43,097 bases of DNA. Source: an uncultured Alloprevotella sp. (lineage in GTDB: Bacteria > Bacteroidota > Bacteroidia > Bacteroidales > Bacteroidaceae). The stretch spans positions 1-43,097 of the forward strand of contig CALUIN010000012.1 of the NCBI GenBank assembly GCA_944320745.1, given 5' to 3'. Shown one piece after another: positions 25,554 to 32,924 of this stretch. The notes under the pieces were generated by a model. The model saw only the letters and a list, made by a program, of their open reading frames with translations. It was not told the origin of the DNA and searched no databases. The translations under genes were made by a program, and so were the position numbers. Within the stretch, counting starts at the first letter, position 1; each line of letters starts with the position of its first letter.

Positions 25554-26516
25554 TTAAATACGTTTTCTTGCATGCTGTGCACACTCGTCCGCAACATTTT
25601 CCCAAACAAGCCCGTGCCCTAAGATTAGTTTCTGCAAATATATCTTGGATGTAAACCTCCAACCGAAATGCTTGTTCAATATATGTGCAACCGTCATAAA
25701 CATTTCCCAATGTTTTAGCAGTAAAAGCCGACTCAAGGCTTTTGCAAATTGATATGCAAGGAATAAGGCGGCCTCATAGGATTGCTCCTTATTATAGATG
25801 GCTATCCGGGCCTTAAATTCCATTAATCTTTGCTTGTTCAAAGAGACTTCTGACCAAACGCCTCCCTTGTGACAACGATAGACGGCCATCACGTCCGGGA
25901 AACAATATCCCTTTCCTTGCTTCAACAATGCATAAAACAGAATCATGTCCATAGACATGCCGTACTTCTCATAATCCTGCAAATTCAATGCACTCCGCCG
26001 ATACATAACCGTTAAGGTTTGGGTCAACCACCGCCCGCCAATCAAATTGGGCAAGTCGTAGTCAGCTCCCTTAAAATGAGGATCTGCGATTTCTTCCAAT
26101 CTGCCTTCTTCTTGCCAATACTGATTAAATTGGTGCGAACACATCACATAATCCGGATGGTTTTCCAAGAAGTCCACCTGCTTCTGCAGTTTGTAAGGAT
26201 CTGTCCAATAATCGTCACCTTCACAGAGTGCCACATACTTGCCGCGAACTCTGGAATAATTATAAACAAGGCTGACCCGCACGCCTTTAGAATACTGATT
26301 CTCCTTCTGATAAATCGGCTTAATTATGTCCGGATACTTGGCCTCATATTCGCGAATAATATCCTGCGTTCCATCCGTCGACGCATCATCATGTATCAAT
26401 ACTTCAAATGGAAAATCCGTCTTCTGCATGACGAATCCATCCAGGCACTGGCGAATAAAATGTACGTGATTGTACGTGGCGCAACAAATGCTTACTACTG
26501 GAATGCTTTTATCCAT
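25554..26516 (-). CDS. GT2-type glycosyltransferase
   Basis: The protein has 320 aa. GT-A motifs are VSICCATYNHVHFIRQCLDG, VLIHDDASTDGT, and YVALCEGDDYWTDPYKLQKQ, the EGDDYW form typical of capsule enzymes of this subfamily. The segment SMDMILFYALLKQGKGYCFPDVMAVYR follows the catalytic half. The gene begins the markedly AT-rich stretch of the operon and overlaps the pyruvyl transferase gene by 8 nt. Donor and linkage cannot be inferred. Confidence 0.9.
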   Translation of the reverse strand: MDKSIPVVSICCATYNHVHFIRQCLDGFVMQKTDFPFEVLIHDDASTDGTQDIIREYEAKYPDIIKPIYQKENQYSKGVRVSLVYNYSRVRGKYVALCEGDDYWTDPYKLQKQVDFLENHPDYVMCSHQFNQYWQEEGRLEEIADPHFKGADYDLPNLIGGRWLTQTLTVMYRRSALNLQDYEKYGMSMDMILFYALLKQGKGYCFPDVMAVYRCHKGGVWSEVSLNKQRLMEFKARIAIYNKEQSYEAALFLAYQFAKALSRLLLLKHWEMFMTVAHILNKHFGWRFTSKIYLQKLILGHGLVWENVADECAQHARKRI

Positions 26517-27576
26517 TGCGTGCTAACTTCAAGTTTAATTCATCAAAAAAACGTGTAGTATTATCCAGCATTTTAGCATTAAGCAGATGCAATCTTTCTT
26601 GAAAACTTGAATTCTCTTTTTTCAGTGCTTCAATTTTCTCTATAACTAATTCGCCGAAACGAGGATCATCAATAGTTACCGCCCAATCTGACAATGATAG
26701 TTTTTCCATTAATCCTTTATGTTTGGGGTGATTGCATAAAGCTATGGTCGGAACACCAAAACTTATTGGTAAGATTTGTCCATGACCTCTCATGGACAAA
26801 ACGAACTCGGCATATTTATAATAGCCAACTGCCTTGTCAGAGTGATCAAAAGCCAAATAACCAAAATCCCACATATAACAGTTTTCTATCCCTCCCATTA
26901 TTTCTTTAGACAAAGCCACATCATCATACACATGAGGAGCGAACAATACTTTATACGAGCTCGACAAATAGCGTGCTATCTTTTTCATGGCAAGAACAAA
27001 CTGTTTTCGATTTAAATCTGAACCGAAACGATGTCCTGCTTTATCGTTTGCCACTTGTATTATAACATATTTATCATTTATTGGGCGAGAGTATTCTGTA
27101 TTCAACCCTACATAAAAACCTGGGTCAGGTACTTCTTCCGGATGAATGCCTATATCATTAATCACTCGCTCCAGACTTCCGTCGTTTCTCACAGAAAACG
27201 ATAAAGCGTGTCTGAACGTCTCTTTTATATGGTCTATCGCCCGATCTGGAATACGCTCATCTTGAAAATAGTTATCACCTACTCCATATATAATAAAAGG
27301 AATCTTTATAGACTGGATTAAATCTTTATCTATCAGCCAAAACCAACCATTTGGCCAATGGCTACCATGGATAATCCCGCCCCCCCCAACAACTAATAAA
27401 TCATATTTCTTGTTTACAACTTGACTGATATAATACTCATTGAAGTAACGCCCCTGAAGGTTTGTCTCACCAATAAAATCAATGGGCAAAAAGTTTCTAA
27501 GTAAGTTTTTTACTCCAATACCTAAAGCGTAATCGCCAATATTATAATTCAAACAATAGGAATGTAGTACTCTCAT
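26509..27576 (-). CDS. Polysaccharide pyruvyl transferase family protein
   Basis: The protein has 355 aa from the ATG at 27576, which overlaps the upstream stop (ATGA); a longer start at 27588 is possible. Family features are NYNIGDYALGIGVKNLL, LLVVGGGGIIHG, FSVRNDGSLERV, VPDPGFYV, and the late SMRGHGQILPISFGVPTIAL with the conserved Arg-Gly-His. These enzymes use phosphoenolpyruvate to place a pyruvate ketal on a sugar, adding negative charge; some relatives have other functions. The gene is clearly AT-rich compared with most of the locus, a sign of separate acquisition. Confidence 0.88.
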   Translation of the reverse strand: MRVLHSYCLNYNIGDYALGIGVKNLLRNFLPIDFIGETNLQGRYFNEYYISQVVNKKYDLLVVGGGGIIHGSHWPNGWFWLIDKDLIQSIKIPFIIYGVGDNYFQDERIPDRAIDHIKETFRHALSFSVRNDGSLERVINDIGIHPEEVPDPGFYVGLNTEYSRPINDKYVIIQVANDKAGHRFGSDLNRKQFVLAMKKIARYLSSSYKVLFAPHVYDDVALSKEIMGGIENCYMWDFGYLAFDHSDKAVGYYKYAEFVLSMRGHGQILPISFGVPTIALCNHPKHKGLMEKLSLSDWAVTIDDPRFGELVIEKIEALKKENSSFQERLHLLNAKMLDNTTRFFDELNLKLARNG

Positions 27577-28844
27577 TTCAACAAACATTTAACCATATCC
27601 GGACTAAATACAGGTATATGCAAATTTTTCATCACGTCTATACGTTCTGAGTAGGAATCATCAATAAAAATTGACGATAAATTGTCTATATATTGAGACT
27701 TACTTGAACCGTCTGTTATGTGTATTATCCTGTCAAAAACTTCACTTAGCCTACAATCGCGCAAAGTATCATATATTTCAGCCTTATGGCGAGTTAGCAA
27801 CGTAATCTTCACACGCTCATTTACACACTGGTATAGGAGGGCCACAAGTTCAGTATTAAGATATTTGCCTTTTAGACGTATGCAATCATCGAAATCTACG
27901 AACACCTCGTTATACGATATATTTACCTTATAAACATCATCCAAGGCCCGATCCAATTCTATTTCATAGTCATTAGGGGAAACCTCGACATCATAACCAA
28001 ATGCATCGAACAATGTCAGCAAGGCAAAATTGACACCTTTATTTCTATATAAAGAAGAAGAGCCTCCCAACCTTGAAGCAACCTCCAGCAATGTCAGTAC
28101 GCCATCTTTATCTCTCTTCAATTGTATAAACCAAGCTCCTCTGAAATGTAACCGGTCGTTTATTAGTTTGGCAATATCGTAGAATTCCTTTGCATCATCT
28201 TCGACAGGGACCGTATTTACACTTATTCCATTCGCTACCCTGCGCCTCAATCTTGGAGCGGAAAACAGCAATTGTCTTTTCCTATCCGTGAAACAATCCA
28301 CCGTGTACTCATCACCACTTAAATATTCACAGCAAATACTATTGGGATATTCTTTCTTGTATTCTCGGAACATATCATGGTTTGTAACCAGCTTTGTTCC
28401 GCGTGCACCGTACCCAACATCAGGTTTCATGAATACTGGAAACGTAATAGCATTCTCTTTAGTATATATCCGCGGAGTCTTAACTACATCATGTAGAATC
28501 CTATATGTTTTAGATTTTGACGTGCAAACATTTACTGTTTCATAGCACGACCCTATCACTTTGCATCCGATTGTATGCTCGTATTTTTTCAAAACGTCCA
28601 ACACCAAATCCATTGCCGGAAAAATGGCATCAATCTTTTTCTCTTCTACGAGAGCCGATATAGCTTCAATAAAAGAAGGCGATGTAACAAAAGGCAAACC
28701 GCCTACGTATTCCTTATAGACAAAACGTCCGTGATCATCTACACTACTTGCCCCTATCAATTCAAAATGAATAGAATATTTTAATGACCGATATATTTCC
28801 AATGCAATTTCAGAACCACAAGGAAACACTAATATTCGTTTCAT
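27573..28844 (-). CDS. ATP-grasp ligase fused to HAD-like domain
   Basis: The protein has 423 aa from the ATG at 28844 (MKRILVFPCGSEIALEIYRS); an upstream ATG at 28859 would overlap the aminotransferase gene. The N-terminal part is a pre-ATP-grasp Rossmann unit. The ATP-grasp core covers about 105-290: VFMKPDVGYGARGTKLV (137-153) carries the Lys and glycine loop, EYLSGDEYTVDCF the hinge, and LLEVASRLGGSSS the metal-binding Glu/Asn-like segment. The C-terminal part (about 313-423) is HAD-like: FVDFDDC (315-321) as motif I, LLTRH (349-353) as motif II, and FIDDSYSER (393-401) as motif IV. The fusion suggests ligation of an amino acid or similar group plus a phosphatase step. The substrate is unknown. 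Confidence 0.8.
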   Translation of the reverse strand: MKRILVFPCGSEIALEIYRSLKYSIHFELIGASSVDDHGRFVYKEYVGGLPFVTSPSFIEAISALVEEKKIDAIFPAMDLVLDVLKKYEHTIGCKVIGSCYETVNVCTSKSKTYRILHDVVKTPRIYTKENAITFPVFMKPDVGYGARGTKLVTNHDMFREYKKEYPNSICCEYLSGDEYTVDCFTDRKRQLLFSAPRLRRRVANGISVNTVPVEDDAKEFYDIAKLINDRLHFRGAWFIQLKRDKDGVLTLLEVASRLGGSSSLYRNKGVNFALLTLFDAFGYDVEVSPNDYEIELDRALDDVYKVNISYNEVFVDFDDCIRLKGKYLNTELVALLYQCVNERVKITLLTRHKAEIYDTLRDCRLSEVFDRIIHITDGSSKSQYIDNLSSIFIDDSYSERIDVMKNLHIPVFSPDMVKCLLK

Positions 28845-28851
28845 AAAATTC

Positions 28852-29958
28852 TCAAACAATCAGATTTATTATCCTTTCCACATCCTCGTCTGTCAGTCCG
28901 TAGTACATCGGCAGGCAGATTACCTGTTCGGCTATCCGCGTCGCTACGGGCAGGTTGTCGGGACGGGCCGACTCCAAGCCGCGATAGGTGCTGAACGTGC
29001 TGATCAGCGGATAGAAATAACGGCGGCCCAGAACGTTGTGTTCCTTCATCTTGAAATACAGCTCGTCCCGGCTCATGCCGTACTGCTCAGCGTCGACAAA
29101 GACGGGGAAGTAAGCGTAGTTGTGACGCACGCCGGGCACGTCCTCCATTATCCGGATGCCGGGCACGCCCCGGAGTGCGGACCGGTACTTTTCCGCCACG
29201 TGCTGCCGGCCTGCAATCGCGCGGTCCACCTGCTTGAGGTTCAACAGGCCGTAGGCGGCGCGCACCTCGTCCATCTTGCTGTTGATGCCGGGAGCCACGA
29301 CCGTCGTCTCGCCCGCAAAGCCGAAGTTCTTCAGGTAGTCAATGCGCCGCTTCGTCTGCTCGTCCTTCATCACGAGGGCGCCGCCCTCTATGGTGCTGTA
29401 CACCTTCGTGGCATGAAAGCTCAGCGTCGACATGTCGCCCGCGTTGAGCACGCTCTCGCCGTTCACCTTCACGCCGAAGGCATGCGCCGCGTCGTAGATG
29501 ACCTTCAGCCCGTACTTGTCCGCTACCGCCTGGATGCGCTCCGTGTCGCACGGGCGGCCATAGACGTGGACCGGCATGATGGCCGTGGTATGGGGGGTGA
29601 TGGCTGCCTCTATCTTGTCGGGGTCCAGGTTACAGGTCTCGGGGTCTATGTCCACAAACACGGGCTTAATGCCGTTCCACCAGAGGGAATGGGTCGTGGC
29701 CACGAAGCTGAACGGCGTGGTGATGACCTCGCCCGTCACGCGCAGGGCCTGCAGGGCGGTGATCAAGGGCAGCGTGCCGTTTGTGAACAGGCTGATGAAC
29801 GGGACGCCCAAATACTCGCACAGGGCTTTCTCCAGCTCCTGGTGATAGTGTCCGTTGTTTGTCAACCATTTCCGTTGCCATATATCCTTCAGGTAGACGT
29901 TCAGGTCCTCCAGCGAAGGCATCAGCGGAGAGGTGACAGTAATGAGTTTTTCATCCAT
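28852..29958 (-). CDS. DegT/DnrJ/EryC1/StrS-family sugar aminotransferase
   Basis: The protein has 368 aa. The PLP fold type I core shows FTNGTLPLITALQAL, TTPFSFVATTHSLWWNG, DAAHAFGVK (about 156-164) and the Schiff-base Lys in SFHATKVYSTIEGG (K185). The length is standard for sugar transaminases that aminate a keto group on a nucleotide-linked sugar. No dehydratase or epimerase partner is in the window, so the keto-sugar precursor must come from genes elsewhere. It follows the wzx start-end gap by 8 nt, and the ATP-grasp gene follows it, so the amino group may be the site the ATP-grasp protein acylates. Confidence 0.92.
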   Translation of the reverse strand: MDEKLITVTSPLMPSLEDLNVYLKDIWQRKWLTNNGHYHQELEKALCEYLGVPFISLFTNGTLPLITALQALRVTGEVITTPFSFVATTHSLWWNGIKPVFVDIDPETCNLDPDKIEAAITPHTTAIMPVHVYGRPCDTERIQAVADKYGLKVIYDAAHAFGVKVNGESVLNAGDMSTLSFHATKVYSTIEGGALVMKDEQTKRRIDYLKNFGFAGETTVVAPGINSKMDEVRAAYGLLNLKQVDRAIAGRQHVAEKYRSALRGVPGIRIMEDVPGVRHNYAYFPVFVDAEQYGMSRDELYFKMKEHNVLGRRYFYPLISTFSTYRGLESARPDNLPVATRIAEQVICLPMYYGLTDEDVERIINLIV

Positions 29959-29966
29959 TTGTTTTC

Positions 29967-31406
29967 TCAGTGTTTACCCCTTTTGCGTATCAGCCCCGTC
30001 AGTTCGGCCCATTCCTCGAAGTGGAGCAGTCGCGCCACGCCTATATAGAAGACCACGCCGCCGGCCGTCCCAAGGGTCAGTTGCAGCCACAGAGTGGGCA
30101 GCAACCGGACGGCTATCCAGACAACCACGCCCATGGCCAGGGAGAGCAGCAGGATGTGGAGCAGGTCACGCATCTGGGCGAAGTAGCCGTAGCCGATCAG
30201 TTTCTTTGTATAATAGGTGTTGTAGATTAAGGACAGGAGCGAGCCGGCCACCTGGCCGTAACACATGGCCACGAGCCCCAGCGGAAGCGTGGCGCAGAGG
30301 ATGATCACGCCCTGGACTTTCTTCACCACTTCCAGCTTCAGAAAGAAGTCCGAACGGCCCTTCACCTGCAGCAGGTTGAGGTTGATGGCGTGGATGGGAT
30401 ACCACATCAGGCCGAAGCAGAGAATCTGCAACAGGTATATCGCGCCGGACCATTTGTCCGTCAGGACTATCCGCACCAGCGGGTCGGCCACGGCGGCCAT
30501 GCCTACCATCAGGGGGAAGACAACGAAGGCGGACAGGCACAGAAGCCGCCGGTAGGCGTCGGCCAGCCTTTCGGGCTCGTTCTGTATGGAACTCAGCACG
30601 GGGAACGTCACGTTCTGCAGCACTCCGGTCAGATTGGACGAGGGGAACTGTACGAAGCTCCCCGCGCGGCTGTACAGGCCCAGGGCCTGTGGCGAAAACG
30701 CCTTGCCGATGACCAGCGTGTACAGGTTGCCGTAGATCGTATCCAGCAGGGCCGAGGCGAGCAGTTTCGACCCGAATGAAAACATTTCCCGGAACGATTT
30801 CCAGGAAAACACAAGCATCGGTTTCCAACGCACATACGCCCACAGCAGGACTGTGCGCAGCAGTGCCGTAAAAGCCTGCTGAATGGCCAAAGCCCACACG
30901 CCAAAGCCATTGTAAGCCATCCAGAGCCCGGCGACTCCCGTCAGGGTGACGGTGATGACGGAGATTTTCGCCCCGGTCTTGAAGTCTATGGCTATGGACA
31001 ACCGGGCGCGCTGCACGCCCGAAAAGGCCGAGAACACGAAGGAGAGTGCTACGACGCGCGTCACGTCCGTCAGCAGCGGGATGTCGTAGAAGGCCGCGAT
31101 TGCGGGCGCCGCCGCCCACAGGACGGCATAGAAGAACAGGCCGACCGCTATGTTGAAGTAGAATACGGTCGAAAAGTCGGTTTCCGTCCGGTCCTGCTTA
31201 CGGATGAGCGCGGCGCCGAAGCCGCTGTCGACAAAGGCCTGCGAGACGGCAAGGAAGATGTTGAGCATGGCCACCACGCCGTAATCGGACGGCAGTAGCA
31301 GGCGGGCTATCAGGATGCTGAAGAGAAACTGTATGCCCTGGGACGAGAAGCGGTCTATGCTACTCCACATCACGCCCTTCACCGTCTTTTCCTTCAAGGA
31401 TGGCAT
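29967..31406 (-). CDS. Wzx-type flippase (MOP superfamily)
   Basis: The protein has 479 aa with about 12-14 hydrophobic segments. The N-terminus KTVKGVMWSSIDRFSSQGIQFLFSILIARLLLPSDYGVVAM is highly typical of the lipopolysaccharide/WzxC-type oligosaccharide flippase group, as is the RKQDRTETDFSTVFYFN block. It moves the lipid-linked repeat unit across the inner membrane for polymerisation by Wzy. It is the first structural gene of the operon, 9 nt after the antiterminator gene. Confidence 0.93.
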   Translation of the reverse strand: MPSLKEKTVKGVMWSSIDRFSSQGIQFLFSILIARLLLPSDYGVVAMLNIFLAVSQAFVDSGFGAALIRKQDRTETDFSTVFYFNIAVGLFFYAVLWAAAPAIAAFYDIPLLTDVTRVVALSFVFSAFSGVQRARLSIAIDFKTGAKISVITVTLTGVAGLWMAYNGFGVWALAIQQAFTALLRTVLLWAYVRWKPMLVFSWKSFREMFSFGSKLLASALLDTIYGNLYTLVIGKAFSPQALGLYSRAGSFVQFPSSNLTGVLQNVTFPVLSSIQNEPERLADAYRRLLCLSAFVVFPLMVGMAAVADPLVRIVLTDKWSGAIYLLQILCFGLMWYPIHAINLNLLQVKGRSDFFLKLEVVKKVQGVIILCATLPLGLVAMCYGQVAGSLLSLIYNTYYTKKLIGYGYFAQMRDLLHILLLSLAMGVVVWIAVRLLPTLWLQLTLGTAGGVVFYIGVARLLHFEEWAELTGLIRKRGKH

Positions 31407-31415
31407 GCTGCGTAT

Positions 31416-32531
31416 CTACTGTTTTTCTTTGTTTTCATATGTGGGATTCCCGGGGGCCGGCGCCGCGCCCTTCGCGGGACTGCCGGCGGCCCCGTCGGGA
31501 AAGTAGCGGCAGGCCAGCGACTGCCGCCCGGTCCGGATGGCGGCTGCCAGATCGGCCGGGACGTCGGGCCGAAGCTCCATCTGCGACAGCAGGGAAAGCA
31601 ATTGGCGCACGGCGGACCGGAGGGCATCGATTGGCCCGAGCTCCGCCGCCCCGTGCCGCGGCTGCACATAAGCGCCGAGCCGCTCCAGGAGAAACAGCGC
31701 CATCTCCGCGGCCTGACGGTAGCGACGCATTTGCAGGGATGTTCCCGCCCTGGCCAGCCACGTGTCCAGACTACGTGCCAGGACCAGCACGTCCAGCTGG
31801 TTCTGCGGGCGGAACAGGCTGCGGTCCATCTCTTGCTGCAAAGGCGTCAGGGGTGCACGGGGCGGGCGCGCTTCCTTCTCCTGCTCCTTGCGGCGCATCT
31901 GCACGTACTCGCCGATGTTCTCGAACGTCTCCTTGCTCACGCCTCCGATGGCGACCGTCAGGCCGCCCAGCGAGGTGACCAGGCACTTGTCCCGCGAGAT
32001 GCGGATCTGAAATCCTTCGAAGCCGGCCAGCTGGCCGGAAGTAATCCGCACCAGCGGATGCCCTGTGGCGTAATAGTCCAGCGAGTGGGACAGGAAGCGG
32101 ATGCGGTTTGTCCCCACCCGCGCCAGCTGTATGAAGGACTGCATGACATCGTCCCCGATGACGGCCGTGCGGTGCGTGCTGCAGTCTGTCGCCAGATGCA
32201 GGCCGGGGAAGATGTCGTCCAGCACCGCCCGAATTTTCCGGCTGTCGCCCTGCACGAAGATCAGGCCTGAAATGGTGGGGCGTTCTTCTTTCTGCACGTG
32301 CCGGCGCTCGCGCTTATAGCTCACACTGGTGTGAATGAAAGTGTTGAAGCGACGCTTCAACTTTTCATTCACATAGTCCACCTTCGAACGGCGGACAAAC
32401 AGGTAACACCAGGTCTTTTTCTCTTTGCCGGGAAGGCATGCTCTCCCTTCCGGTACCGGTCCACGAACCGGCCCGTTCTCGGGATTGCCTTCCTCGGCAT
32501 TAGAAAAAGCATCTGAACTATACAGTGACAT
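31416..32531 (-). CDS. UpxY-like NusG-family transcription antiterminator
   Basis: The protein has 371 aa, about twice the usual length of UpxY proteins. Residues of about 39-135 are a NusG N-terminal-like domain (WCYLFVRRSKVDYVNEKLKR, TISGLIFVQGD). Residues of about 155-200 carry a KOW-like segment (GHPLVRITSGQLAGFEGFQI, LTVAIGGVSKETFENIGEYV). A C-terminal extension from about 215 is Arg/Gln/Leu-rich and probably helical, of unknown role. In Bacteroides, UpxY proteins act in the leader of their own operon to let RNA polymerase pass early termination sites. The gene is the first of the operon, 133 nt from the left repeat of an invertible promoter segment. No UpxZ partner is seen. Confidence 0.88.
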   Translation of the reverse strand: MSLYSSDAFSNAEEGNPENGPVRGPVPEGRACLPGKEKKTWCYLFVRRSKVDYVNEKLKRRFNTFIHTSVSYKRERRHVQKEERPTISGLIFVQGDSRKIRAVLDDIFPGLHLATDCSTHRTAVIGDDVMQSFIQLARVGTNRIRFLSHSLDYYATGHPLVRITSGQLAGFEGFQIRISRDKCLVTSLGGLTVAIGGVSKETFENIGEYVQMRRKEQEKEARPPRAPLTPLQQEMDRSLFRPQNQLDVLVLARSLDTWLARAGTSLQMRRYRQAAEMALFLLERLGAYVQPRHGAAELGPIDALRSAVRQLLSLLSQMELRPDVPADLAAAIRTGRQSLACRYFPDGAAGSPAKGAAPAPGNPTYENKEKQ

Positions 32532-32664
32532 CGACGCCTTTGTCTAAGATATGTTTTTTCAGCTCTGTTCTCTCCTGCGGTTACTTCTTCTGTGTAGTGT
32601 CTTCGCCAGCATTAGCTTGGTTCTTCATCCCTGCTTTCACCGCAAGTCGCACAGTTTTTCAAGC

Positions 32665-32899
32665 GCTCTCTTCGTAAGAGACGGACGTTCCTGCACAAGA
32701 GGCTGATATTCATATAGTAATGAAAAACCTATATATTTTTTGCTTAACTGATCGGCGCTTTGTAATAAGAAAAAATAAAAAAGGACTTCCGGAAATATGG
32801 CTATTTCAGCCGGTTTGCTTAAATTTGCAGCACATAATCCGTCTCTTACGAAGAGCCGGTTTTGTTAAACTCATAGAATCCGTCTCTTACGAAGAGAGC
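32665..32899. promoter_or_regulatory. Invertible promoter segment bounded by 21-bp inverted repeats
   Basis: A 21-bp sequence containing CCGTCTCTTACGAAGAG lies at 32879-32899 and its exact inverse at 32665-32685. A third, 18-bp copy in the same orientation as the right arm is at 32838-32855. The core TCTCTT-ACG-AAGAGA is itself a palindrome with a 3-nt centre, as expected for a tyrosine-recombinase crossover site. The recombinase gene ends 25 bp to the right and the antiterminator gene starts 133 bp to the left. The only TAnnTTTG box between the arms is on the plus strand, so the segment as read is in the OFF orientation. Inversion would direct transcription into the locus with a leader of about 155-200 nt. 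Confidence 0.85.
32796..32827 (+). promoter_or_regulatory. Bacteroidetes-type promoter inside invertible segment
   Basis: TAAATTTG (32820-32827) matches the -7 consensus TAnnTTTG. TATG (32796-32799) is a one-mismatch -33 box at 20-nt spacing. It ends 10 bp before the inner right repeat and points toward the 3' end of the recombinase gene, away from the polysaccharide genes. Confidence 0.65.
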
Positions 32900-32924
32900 T
32901 TTCGGACTATTTCGTTTATTTTCT

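Larger units (their letters stand above)
32532..32924. other. Intergenic leader and invertible segment upstream of the antiterminator
   Basis: This 393-bp AT-rich gap separates the recombinase stop from the antiterminator start. It holds the invertible segment (listed separately) and, at 32532-32664, a fixed non-coding leader that would be transcribed in the ON state. UpxY-type antitermination acts in such leaders. I see no open reading frame with a good start here. Confidence 0.75.

Noticed and set aside
29967-31406. Alternative call of O-antigen polymerase for the 479-aa membrane protein
   Set aside because: Its N-terminus and RKQ.R...DFST block are typical of Wzx flippases, and a separate Wzy candidate exists at 18035-19327.
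32838-32899. Repeats near the antiterminator as a CRISPR array
   Set aside because: Only three copies, one of them inverted, with unequal spacing, and no cas genes; a recombination site explains them better.
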